This document shows, one piece after another, positions 11,791 to 21,589 of a stretch of 64,000 nucleotides of DNA. A program made the position numbers and the translations under genes. The stretch's first letter is position 1; each line of letters begins with the position of its first letter. This DNA comes from Diphasiastrum complanatum (lineage: Eukaryota; Streptophyta; Lycopodiopsida; Lycopodiales; Lycopodiaceae). The stretch spans positions 44,893,835 through 44,957,834 of the forward strand of contig CM055104.1 of NCBI GenBank assembly GCA_029204225.1, in the 5' to 3' direction. Below the pieces are notes generated by a model that was given only the letters and a program-made list of their open reading frames with translations, was not told the DNA's origin and did no database searches.

Positions 11791-12240
11791 CTTGCCGTTT
11801 TAATTTGCTTTGATCGAACTCCTATCGTGCTACATACCTATCTAAGATGTATTTAAGGCATGACAGTAAAAGTGTGTAATAGACTCGAGAAAAGTGGCCC
11901 AAAGCTTTCTGGAGTTCAGGTAAGCAGACCTTCTGCATCGGCTGTTGCAAAGTGGCCTAAAAATCTATCCTTACTTGTCATTATAGCAGCTCTAACAAGG
12001 TCCAAATTAACACTGGAATCTCAAATTTCATGCCATACTGCATCGATGAGCAGAATCCAAGAGTGAGTCATCAAGATCAACGCTAGGGCCTTGTTGAGAT
12101 AAGCAAGTCAAATCTGGTACAAGAACTGTGTCTGTTAATTTAATCCATGCACGGAAGTTCATGAAAATTATGGCTTCTAAGGCTCTGTCAGGGAGTGTGG
12201 CGACACTATACGAACACAAGCACCCCATTACAGACAACCA

Positions 12241-13211
12241 ACTTGTCTACTTGTTGTCAAGAACAAGCAACATAACCTGCCAATGGTAGAATTTCGACGG
12301 GTCGTACACTAAAAACACCAGTCTAAAAATATCTAATTCACAACCCGCTAAATCTAGCGAAGTTTTCTAAGGATTCTGGATCTTATAATAACCCTAGATA
12401 TTTGTCTAAATCTCATTGAAGCTCTCAATTCCTATCAGTCTTACGAAGATTAGATTGAACTGCAATTGCTCAGATGTTTTCGAACTCTTATCATATTATA
12501 AACAATAGAGCAACAATTCAGAGCTTCCTTCCTGAGGAAGTTAAAAATAAGAGACAGCACAAACAGAAACGAATTACATAAAGTCGGGGGACTGCAATTA
12601 CATCTTCAAATAGACAAAAATTAGCTTAAAAAATGCAGAAATAGCGCAAATTCATGATAACAGTACCTGAACTATCCTGGCGAAGAGAGAACGGACAAAA
12701 ACAAATTACAGAGAGTTGAGCAGACTTGAATTCACATCTTTGAAGCACAGAAAAGGCTCTATGTACACAGAAATGACGCGAATTTCTGATAACAGAGCCT
12801 CAATAATCGTGGCGAATTAACGTTTGTTTGGGAAATTTACTGTTCCTGCTTTGATTTTCCTCTGACAAGAGACAGACAAGTCAAATGGATCAAACATCCC
12901 ATTCTTTCAGCGACTTCGACACCAACGCCATTGTCACCAATAATTTTATGAGACGCTTCCGTCCTTATCTTCTTCATCATCGTTTCCCAAATGAAGCATT
13001 CCCCATCTTCTTGGCCATGCTCCTTCCTCCCTTCCATCTTTTATGGCGTAATGCCTCAGTAATTTTTATTTCCTTAAAAAAAAAAAAAATTGAAGACTTC
13101 CATATTTCCTTAACGACTTCCATATTTCTTAATTTGTACTTGATATCTACCTACACCCATGTCTCCTAGCTCCTATGGGATCCAACAATACATTTATTGA
13201 CCAGCCACAAG
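12241..13211. other. Intergenic, nothing firm
   Basis: A minus-strand frame at 12837-13037 (66 residues, beginning MEGRKEHGQEDGEC) lies upstream of the decayed gene and could be its first exon. Nothing else supports this. Confidence 0.35.
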
Positions 13212-13427
13212 AGGACATGCAACCCTATATTTGTATGGTTACTTAATTACGTATAGGACATGCAACCGTATGTTTGTGTGGGTACTTAGTCATGTATAGG
13301 TCATGCAAACGGTATACCAATATGGTTACTTAATTATGTATAGGACATGCAACTGTATATTTGTATGGTTACTTAATCATATATAGGACATGCAACCGTA
13401 ATTTTGTATGGTTACTTAATCATGTAT
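13212..13427. repeat. 43-bp tandem array, five units
   Basis: Units begin at 13212, 13255, 13298, 13342 and 13385, each with AGG(A/T)CATGCAA at the start and GG(T)TACTTA(A/G)T before a final TAT. Units differ at several positions; one has an extra base. Confidence 0.93.
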
Positions 13428-13764
13428 AATTCTAAAATGACAATGGGAGAATCCCCCTTTGACTGTGTTCCACTTGAGAAGGGGGTTGGGGTTGTGCCTC
13501 AGGGCAAAAAGTCATTTGGAAGGGGCCCTTCCCTGCCGTAATTTCCTTTCGTACATTTTTTTTGTTACATTTTTTTTTTGGTGTAGTTTTTTTTACACAC
13601 ACCTTCCAAGGAAAAGGTGCACGTAAAATTCGTGAAAAATTTTACGTGCACCTGGGAAAAAAAAGGGAGTGCACCGTTTTCTTCTTGAAAATGTTAAAAA
13701 TAATATTATGAAAGAGGGAAGGTGGCCCTCTGAGGAAGTTATGCCCTTGGCTTAAGACCCTTCT
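13428..13764. other. Intergenic with hairpin
   Basis: Poly-T-rich sequence containing the inverted repeat at 13616-13652, ending at the proposed LTR edge. No coding signal. Confidence 0.5.
13616..13652. repeat. Perfect 15-bp inverted repeat (hairpin)
   Basis: The arms at 13616-13630 (GGTGCACGTAAAATT) and 13638-13652 are exact reverse complements around a 7-base loop. A further GTGCAC occurs at about 13670. It could be the core of a foldback element; no target-site duplication was seen. Confidence 0.9.
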
Positions 13765-14756
13765 TGTTGGTGCTCTCGAATAGATTAGGTGCGAAAGAAG
13801 AGACACAACTCCAATATAGAGAAATTTACAAGATCTTTACCAAACTACAGTATCAACAGAGATATTGACTTAGATCGAATGGAGGAATGTCTTGGTAGGT
13901 GTCAGAGACAACCATGAAAGGAGCGAATAATTAGGCGTTCTAGATAGCCATGTTTCCTTCAAGATTAGACATTCCGAATTGAGTGAGTGTCAATTGAGAA
14001 AGAAAATTATCAGAAAGCATTCGAAGTGCAATACACATAAGAAAATAGAGAATCTGAATTAAGCAGTTGTGAATACAACGGATCACAATCTTGTGCCCAA
14101 GAATGGTTCACAATAATGGGCGCACTGTGTGCAGTTATCTTACTTAGCTAGCTACAGATTAAATGACTATCTCTATTCCTTGAATGGCTTTCACTTTCTC
14201 TAAGATACCTGATCCTATGGAATTAGATAATTAAGACACGATGGAGTTCACGCATGAACTCTAATTCACTCTTCTCCACTTGCATGTGTTCATTACATAT
14301 TGTCTCATCAGTTACTCATCATCTTTTACATAAGTTGCTGTTATGTATATATACAAGGAGCAGTTATAATAATTGCGTAGGCAACGAGCATGATACAATG
14401 CAGTTACTAAAAGGTGCTAAAGTGAACTGTGACGTGGTCTGCGTTTGGACTGGTCAGTGTAGATGACGTGGACCTCAAACTCGAAGACTTTGAGTTCGTA
14501 GGTGATCGAAGAGGAGTAGTCGAAAATCTCGAACTCGAAAAGTTCGTCGTCAATCCCACTTTTGCTCCAGCTGATTGATTGCACAGACCTTCACTTTCAG
14601 TAAGTAAGACTGCAATGTTGTCGCAAAGAGAGAGTTTGTATTTACGTAATATATTGGTGCTCAAGAATTGAGACGAACTCGAATGATTCGTGTTCTGATG
14701 ATGTGAATACTAATGAGTCGAACCATGGTGAGTTGGAGTGATGCTTAATTGCAACA
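13765..14756 (-). repeat. Probable 3' LTR of copia element D
   Basis: The right edge is fixed by the adjacent polypurine tract. The left edge is inferred only from the TGTTG/CAACA terminal inverted repeat, so it is less certain. The sequence between has no coding signal. Confidence 0.55.
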
Positions 14757-14769
14757 CCCCCCTTTAAGC

Positions 14770-17330
14770 TTAACTCCTAGGATCCTGAATGAAATTGATC
14801 AAGCTACATAATGTAACATGCTTTTCTCTTGACAGAGGCTTAGTCAAGATATCAGCCAACATATTGGCAATAGGACAATAACTTAATTCAACATCTTTAT
14901 TCTGAACTTTCTCTCTAAGAAATTGAAATTGAAATTCAATATGTTTAGTTCTAGAGTGAGTTCGTGGATTCCGTAGAGCAATGCAGCTCTGATTGTCGCA
15001 ATAGAGTATAGTTGGATTGACTTGTAAGATCATAACATCCTGAAGCAATCTTCTGAGCTAGCTGATTTCCTTCACTACAGAGGTAGCGGCGACATATTCT
15101 GATTCTGTGGAGGACAAAGAAATGCATTCATGCTTTCAACTATCCCATGAAATGGGTCCACCAACTAGAAAGCAAAAATAGCCAGAAGTGGATTTTCTCA
15201 TGTCCACATTACCAGCCCAATCAGAGTCAGAATAACTACTTAATGTCAAGGCATCCTTTGTATTTCCATTATAACACAAAGCATAGTGCTTAGTGGCTTG
15301 TATGTATCTTAGTACTCTGAGTAGAGCCTTCTAGTGAGGTAGGCCGAAATTGGACATAAACTGTGACAATGTGCTGACTGTAAATGCTAGATAAGGTCTG
15401 GTGCAGACCATGACATACATGATCAATCACTGATAGGGGTAGTTGCACATCTATTTCTTCTCTACATCAGTCTTCAGGCACATATCCTTTGACAGTTTGA
15501 ATCCTGGGTCTATAGGCGAGTCTATTGACTTGCAGTTTTTCATGCCATACCTTAGATATCTTTCTTGACTTAGTGTGATACTTCTCTTCGCTATGTCTCT
15601 GGTTATCTCGATCCCCAGAAGGTAGTGCATTGGGCCTGAATCAGTCATTTCGAATTCCTTCGACAGAAGAGTCTTCGTTTCATGAAGCAACTAATTCGAA
15701 TTGCTAATGAATCAACATATAGAGCTATTATGACATAGCTTGAGACTCTGTGTTTGAGATAAATATTAGAGTCATACTTTATGTTCTTGGCCTTGAAGGG
15801 CGTAACCTTCAAGTTGATAGATATAGATATCTTCTTGTATATGTTCGTTCAGAAAGGCAATATGAACATCCATATGGTGGATCTTCGACAACTGCGAAGG
15901 CGAATAAAGATCGAATTGACTGAAGTCTTACTACTAGACTGTATGTCTCAATGTAATCAATCTCATAGGTTTGTTCGTAAAATTTGATGACTAGACGAGC
16001 TTTATGTCTGGCTGTTGAACCATTTGGATTGAGCTTGAAGATCCACTTAGTGTCAATAATCTTTGCATCTGCAAGACCTTTGACAAGACGTCACGTCTTG
16101 TTCTTCATCAATGAATTGTACTCAGCATGCATGGCAGAATGCCAGTTGTCTGCATTCGAATTTGACAATGCTTCTGTTATTGAAGTGGGTTCATCATCAC
16201 TGATAAATGCCTGAGGGATGAAACGATTAGGTTCTTGTCGATGTCGTGCAGATCTCCGAACAATAGTTGGTTGCTGAGATGATGATTCTCCTTGTGCGAC
16301 ATGGATATCTTCGATGTCCGTCGGAATAGTCGCAGGTCGAGGCTAGTCGATGGTGATGGGAGTCATTGGGACAAACTCTTGCATTGGCTGCTTCTGCTCG
16401 AAGTCGAAGAATTTGTCTTCGAGGAAGACGACATCTCGACTAACTGAGATTCGGCTCGTTTCGACATCATAGATTTGATAGGCCTTATGTGATGTCGAGT
16501 ATCCAATAAAGATACTCCTGCAGCTGACAAGGTCAAGCTTCTTTCTCAGATCAGAGGGAATATGTACATAGCAAAGACAACCAAACACTCGGAGGTCTCG
16601 TAGACTCGGTTTGTAGCCATAGAAGCTTCGAAGGGAGTCTTTGAGTTGACTGCTTTGGTACTCGAATAATTCTGTAGATAGCAAGCAGGCTATTGGAATA
16701 GCTTCAGCCCAAAATTTCTTGGTGAGCTGAGCATTTGACATCATCGATCATGCTGCTAATGTTCTATTCTTCCTTTCAGCTATTCCATTCCGCTGTGGTG
16801 TGTAGCTAGTGGTGAACTGATGATGAATGCCAAATGATGCCAAATAGTCAAACATTTCGTTTGACAGAAACTCTCCACCACTGTTAGTACGAAGGGTCTT
16901 GAGTCGTTGACTAGTCTTTGTCTCAGCGAACTATTTGAAGTCTTTGAAAGAGTTAAAAGCCTCAGACTTTTCTTGATGAACATAATGCTGGTAAATCTAG
17001 AATAATCATCAAGAAAAGTGACAAAGAATAGTGCAGAACTCGGAGAGGAAATATTCATAGGGCCGCATAGATCACTATGTATTAATTCTAGAATGGACTT
17101 AGCTCTAGTGGCTTGTCCCTTTGGGAATCTTGATCTAGGTTGTTTGCCTAGTAAGCACATCTCACAGACATGTCGAATGTCGATGGAGGCAACATTAAGA
17201 TTTAAATCCTTGAGCATGCTATACAAAATTGATCTCATGTTTAGATGTCCTAATTTTGATGCCATAATTGGGCATTTGAAGTACTCACATTTGTGGAAAG
17301 TGCATATTTGTGACTCAGAATCTACGAACT
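14770..17330 (-). pseudogene. Copia element D pol remnant (integrase, RT, RNase H)
   Basis: Read from 17265 down the minus strand: GAG_pre-integrase block (KLGHLNMRSIL, then CEMCLLGKQPRSRFPKG); integrase start (ILELIHSDLCGPM, FVTFLDDYSRF); integrase C-terminal part at 16343-16744 (FWAEAIPIACLL, LRVFGCLCYVHIP, ISVSRDVVFLEDKF); RT at about 15450-16200 (KEFEMTDSGPMHYLLGIEIT, LSQERYLRYGMKNC); and RNase H at 14770-15130 (LSSTESEYVAA, ILYCDNQSCIALRNP, NMLADILTKPLSREKH). The YVDD box near 15715 reads YVDS, losing one catalytic aspartate. Stops and frameshifts are frequent, so the element cannot transpose by itself. Confidence 0.85.
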
Positions 17331-17499
17331 ACCTTCTTTGTTTGTACAACGGCGAGTCGGGTCTGATCTAACTAGGAGCCTTGAGATGGCTTCCTACATT
17401 AAACTAGCGTTCTATAAACTTGTACAAAGCTTGCAAAAAACACCAAGAAATCTAAAACATATTCACACATCATTAATAAACTACTATCATGCACAAGGA

Positions 17500-17627
17500 G
17501 GGAGTTGGAAGAGAAGAGAAAGAAGAGAGGGGAATGGAGGGAGAGAGGGGAGAGAGAGGGATTGGAGGAAGAAGAGTATAAGGAGATGGAGAGAGAAGAG
17601 AAAGAGAGAAAGAGGAGAAGGAGATGG
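17500..17627. repeat. GA-rich simple-sequence tract flanking copia A1
   Basis: Irregular AGAG/GGAG repeats. Similar GA-rich sequence resumes at 25039, immediately after the A1 element, so the retrotransposon appears to have landed inside one GA-rich tract. Confidence 0.8.
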
Positions 17628-18483
17628 TGTTGGAAATTAAGTCCATAGTTGTCTCCTTGGTGAATGACTAATTTCTATTTCAAGATTCTTATTGTACGTT
17701 TATTGATCATTGATCTAGGGTCAGGTGAAACCAACTTTGGTTCTATGTCTACTCATCTGATACCTGCAGGAATCATAACTTAGACAGCCAAATTATTTGA
17801 AGAACGTTTACAACGGGCTTCCGACTAATCTCCAGCAAATAGTAACCAATCCTATCATATTTCAAGTTCAGATGTTAAGTTCAATAATTTGAAGATCATT
17901 GAAGACTTGGCCATCTTCAAGAACTTCCACGAATTAGCATTGAGAACAACTCTGCAAAAATACACTAAGTGTTGCAACAATCTACAGAAATACACTAAGT
18001 GTGCAACAGTCTGTAGAAATGAACTATATTTTTAACAGTGTCGTTTTTTTCCGAAATGAAACAGTGTCGGCTTTTTTCGAAATGCTACATTTCAGCATAT
18101 TTCAACAGTTCAACTATTTTTCAACAGTGTCGGCTTTTCCGCATTTCTTCGAAATGCGACAGTGTCGGCTTTTTTGTACTTTCTCAAAAAATGCAACACC
18201 TGGCTTCAACTTCTTCCTTTCAACTATTTTTCAGAAGTTAAACTGTTTTAAAGAATTGTCATCTTTTTAAGGGCATCTTTGCATTTTTACAGGCATTGTC
18301 GGCTTTTTCACAAAATCTCGAAGAGAGAAAATCCCGACAGTCGTCTATTTTCAACGAGGAACGTTCCAAGCACTTCCCAAAATTTGTGAAGTGAGAGAAA
18401 GCCACTTCACATAAAATTCGAAGTGAGAGATTTGCAGCGTCCTCATCCACGTCAACATTCCCTGATTCGTTGACCGTATATAC

Positions 18484-19025
18484 CAGTGTTGGGTATAGGT
18501 GCCCGATTGATATCAACAATGGTATCGTAGACTCATACTTGTCCGATATATGATTTTGTGATACTACGGCCGATACCCGACTCGAGCTGGTTTTAGCTAG
18601 TCAATGTACATATCGATACCCGAATTACGGGCAAAAAATTCGAATTTAACATGGTATCAATATGATATCCATTTCTAGTTAGTTTCGAAATTTTACATAT
18701 GTGATAAATATTATTCATGGTGTCCCAAAGACATTGGTGGGCACCAACAAAACATTGGCCTTTAAAATCATATGCATATTACATTTAAAGAGGTCATGCT
18801 TTTCATTAAATGCATACTACCCTTTATAAAATGGCTAAGTTTAGAAAAAAAAATTATATACTCATACCCGGGTTTATAATCGACTACAATACCCAGGTCG
18901 GTTGATACCAGCCACCAATTTACAAAACATGTTGATATTGATACCCGAATGGTACCAAATTTTTTCAACAAGTATAATATCAGGACCCGGCTGGTATTAA
19001 AAATATCAATACCCACCCAACACTG
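18484..19025. mobile_element. hAT-type MITE inside the A1 5' LTR
   Basis: This 542-bp block begins CAGTGTTGGGTA and ends ACCCAACACTG, an inverted terminal repeat. It is bordered by an exact 8-bp duplication GTATATAC (18476-18483 and 19026-19033). The uninterrupted site is preserved in the 3' LTR at 24336-24343 (ATATATAC followed directly by CATGTA). An 8-bp target duplication with a CAG-type terminus is characteristic of hAT elements. No transposase is encoded, so it is non-autonomous. GATACCCG occurs repeatedly inside. Confidence 0.92.
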
Positions 19026-19069
19026 GTATATACCATGTACTGTTGTCACACAAGCCAAATACTTCCAAG

Positions 19070-19313
19070 AACATTGTTTTAGTAATATTGGAAGAATTTC
19101 TTGATTTTGGAATAAATTAATTTATCTATCTATCTTCTCTAGTACATGCTTGTATTCTCGAACTTAAGTTCGAGCAAATGAGCATGTGCTCAAACTTAAG
19201 TTCGATCATAGGTCTTTGTCAAGTTTCTGCAATTGAACTTAATTTTGAGCATAGGAACTCATAAAAGAAAAGAATGGGACTTGAAATTGACCCAAAATTA
19301 CTAAAACAATGTT
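19070..19313. mobile_element. Second MITE inside the A1 5' LTR
   Basis: This 244-bp block begins AACATTGTTTTAGTAAT and ends with its reverse complement ATTACTAAAACAATGTT. CAAG flanks it at 19066-19069 and 19314-19317, although one more base pair of terminal complementarity makes the exact edges ambiguous. The empty site is in the 3' LTR near 24373-24386 (TTCCAAGTACAATG). An 18-bp perfect palindrome CTCGAACTTAAGTTCGAG lies at 19157-19174. No coding capacity. The superfamily cannot be decided from a 4-bp duplication. Confidence 0.82.
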
Positions 19314-19968
19314 CAAGTACAACGGCTTACCTAATTAGTTGACAAATATTTACTATAATTAATACATGGATGAATTCTATAAATGGATCATCCAGGCACA
19401 CTCTACGTGATGCTCCGTCCATGAGATGAATGATTTTGAGCCTCCCAGTTACGCCGTCATTCTGGTTGTAACTACTATTTTGTTGTGCTTCAGTGTAATA
19501 TAGCAGCAACATGCTTTTCTATCTGTGTATAACATAGATGAATGCTTGTTGTGATTCGAATGCACTTCATTGCTATTTGATAACAATTGTTTAGTCACTC
19601 TGATCAAAGCACGGACATCTACGACTCCTCAGCTTCTGATCAGATGATGGCTATCTTTGATGCCTGAGGAACTTGCGCTATCGCACTCCTCGGTCAATCT
19701 ATTTCAGAACTAAACTTCTAACTGAATCCATTTTTCAGTAATACTACACACAAACCATTTCTAATCTCTTCGATGGACTATACTCTTTTTTGTTTTTGTG
19801 AGTATGAACTAGTTTATAAGATCTTGTTGGGCAACAAAATATTTAAGTTGTGATTATACTTAGCATAAACATTCTACTAGACTGTTTTTGCATCTAGCAG
19901 TCCATTGCAACGGGAGAGCTGTTCCGCAGATATTCCTGCTCTCTTTTCCGTTTGTGTTCTCCATAGAT

Positions 19969-19980
19969 TGGTATCAGAGC
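19969..19980 (+). other. Primer-binding site of A1
   Basis: TGGTATCAGAGC matches the initiator-methionine tRNA 3' end used as primer by most plant copia elements. It lies just after the 5' LTR, where reverse transcription would begin. Confidence 0.9.
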
Positions 19981-20037
19981 GTAGTTCAAATAAACCGAGA
20001 GATTAAGTCTGCTCTATTTGTATTACTATTAACATGT

Positions 20038-20810
20038 CTCATGTTGGTAGCTCTTCGTCTCATTGACAAGTTCAATGGATCTAACTTTTACATATGGAAG
20101 TTAAAACTCCGAATGATGTTGATAGATAGAGATCTTTGGGATGTAGTAGAAGGTATTGACCTGAAACCAGAAGATGGTGATCAAGCATAGGCATGGAAAA
20201 TCAAATATCAGAAGGCCTTAGCATGTATCACACTCAATCTGGCCGACTCTCAAATATCTTATGTTACCACGTGCAAAACCTCAAAGGATGCATTAGATTT
20301 GTTATCAAGTCTGTATGAGACTCATGATGTAACCACTAGGTTGCACCTTAGAAGGAAGTTCTTTACTCTTAGCATGTTTGATTCTACTGCCATCACTTCT
20401 CACATCAACAGCTTCAAATCTTTAATGGATCAGTTATCAATTGTAGGATGTGCTATTCAAGATGATGATGCCATTGTGATCTTGTTTTCTTCTCTTCCAA
20501 AGTCATATGAGCACTTTGTGGTGATGATCTCCACACAACCCGACCTCACTCTTCAAAAGGTGATCGATCATCTTCTTCAAGAAGAAATGCGGAGAAAAAC
20601 CAGCGGCCTGTCCATCAAAGACAAATCGCTGGCCCTATACACCAAGAAGAAAGACTATTCCAAGGGCAAGAATCAAGTGCAGCAGCAGCAACAACAGAAG
20701 CCTCACACTTAGTGGATCGTGCAAGAAGCTTTTCTACAGATATTGCAAGAGAGCCAATCATGACATCAAAGAGTGTCATATCCAAAGAAGCAACAATAGC
20801 AGCAGCCAAA
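20038..20810 (+). pseudogene. A1 gag (UBN2-type) with damaged zinc knuckle
   Basis: Reads LIDKFNGSNFYIWKLKLRMM, DRDLWDVVEGIDLKP, then an in-frame stop at about 20188, then LLSSLYETHDVTTRLHLRRK, ITSHINSFKSLMDQLSIVG, VVMISTQPDLTLQKVIDHLL and a Lys/Gln-rich tail. This is the standard copia gag. Downstream the nucleocapsid motif reads YRYCKRANHDIKEC in a shifted frame, so the CCHC knuckle has lost its first cysteine and frame. Gag would form the virus-like particle; this copy cannot be translated through. Confidence 0.88.
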
Positions 20811-20820
20811 TTCCTCCAAT

Positions 20821-21582
20821 GTGGTGGAATTCAAGGAGCAAGATACACATCTGTTAATGGATTACAACAATGACAACGAAGACCATGATAGCTGGTATCT
20901 GGACAGCAGCGCTACTCAACACATGACCTCTCACAAGGAATGGTTTACCGAGTATACAACTTACAGCAGAGATCAATTCATCTACCTCGGAGATTCAAGC
21001 ACCATACGCGTGGAAGGCAACGGGACAATCAAGATGGTGTTCAAAAACGATCTTTTTATTTATGTCACCAATGTTCTTCACATACCTCAGTTGTCCAAGA
21101 ACCTGTTGTCAGTCTCTAAGATAACTAATGAGGGCTACACTATTACTTTCTCATCTGAACAGTGTACAATCTTCGATGAAGATACTACTCTGACTACATG
21201 CACTAGAGTCGGAAATCTTTACGTACTCTCTAATTCAGTTGCATTAGCTAACATCTCTCATGGAAATTTAAACGATAATGCTATTCTGTGGCATAGTTGA
21301 TTTGGACACGTGAATACAAGGTCACTTTCCTATATGCATTGTAGTAATTTAGTTGATGAATTAAATTTTCCTTCTTCATTGGATAGAAAATCTTTCTTTT
21401 GTGAATCATGCATCTATGGGAAGCACTCTAAAAACAAGCTTTCCAAATCACATTCCATAAAAAAAAAGCATGTATTGGATCTTGTACATAACGATCTTTG
21501 TGGTCCAATGCCAACTCTGTCCTTAGGAGATGCTCCTAATGAACATAAAGTTTACAAAGTTATGATCCATCCACCAATGTAG
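20821..21582 (+). pseudogene. A1 protease and integrase N-terminal part, core deleted
   Basis: The protease active-site region reads WYLDSSATQHMT, where the family has DSGAT, followed by VLHIPQLSKNLLSVSKI. After a stop at about 21298 the GAG_pre-integrase zinc region follows (CESCIYGKHSKNKL, then VLDLVHNDLCGPMP). The sequence then jumps within about 20 bp from the integrase start to the post-integrase segment, so the DDE catalytic core is deleted. Confidence 0.88.
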
Positions 21583-21589
21583 TAGTTGT

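Larger units (their letters stand above)
10360..12240 (-). pseudogene. Decayed intron-containing host gene, identity unknown
   Basis: Several minus-strand stretches read as good protein with splice-like borders but contain stops. Near 12030-12240: DRALEAIIFMNFRAWIKLTD and SQQGPSVDLDDSLLDSAH. Near 11290-11400: VDARVWLEKHDARQQTPNI. About 11000-11160, after a TTCTCCTCAG acceptor: VRRHNLLLVIKYVLLIYMCG. About 10790-10930, after ATGACAG: FTLDQYDLGEVYKL, two stops, then KLIKTFVSNGKLFANGKVSG. About 10690-10820: KKTAPLTTFEKTMDEDVIIF and KGVEILLNEEGKEITRIEIV, then a stop. About 10400-10470: NHLDNHLELQEKYGSKGSFY. The segments suggest a multi-exon gene broken by point changes and by duplication of the exon near 11290-11620. 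I do not recognise the family. Confidence 0.45.
13765..17390 (-). mobile_element. 5'-truncated Ty1/copia element 'D' with 3' LTR
   Basis: The minus strand carries integrase, RT and RNase H, then the polypurine tract AAAGGGGGG and an LTR starting TGTTGCAATT at 14756. The other LTR edge is placed at 13765, because the plus strand reads TGTTGG there and CAACA at 14756, giving terminal TGTTG/CAACA and a length near 992 bp. Gag, protease and the 5' LTR are missing: the coding match ends at about 17330 beside GA-rich sequence. No target-site duplication can be checked. Confidence 0.75.
17628..19965 (+). repeat. 5' LTR of A1, interrupted by two MITEs
   Basis: Aligns along its length with 23548-25036 apart from two extra blocks at 18484-19025 and 19070-19313. 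A TATA-like sequence (CTATAAATGG) is at 19377-19386, conserved in the 3' LTR near 24438. The last bases read CCATA instead of the CCCCATCA seen in the other family LTRs. The upstream region 18030-18230 repeats GTGTCGGCTTTT with CGAAATGC several times. Confidence 0.9.

Noticed and set aside
13212..13427. CRISPR-like array
   Set aside because: Units are contiguous with no unique spacers, and the context is plant nuclear DNA with no cas genes.
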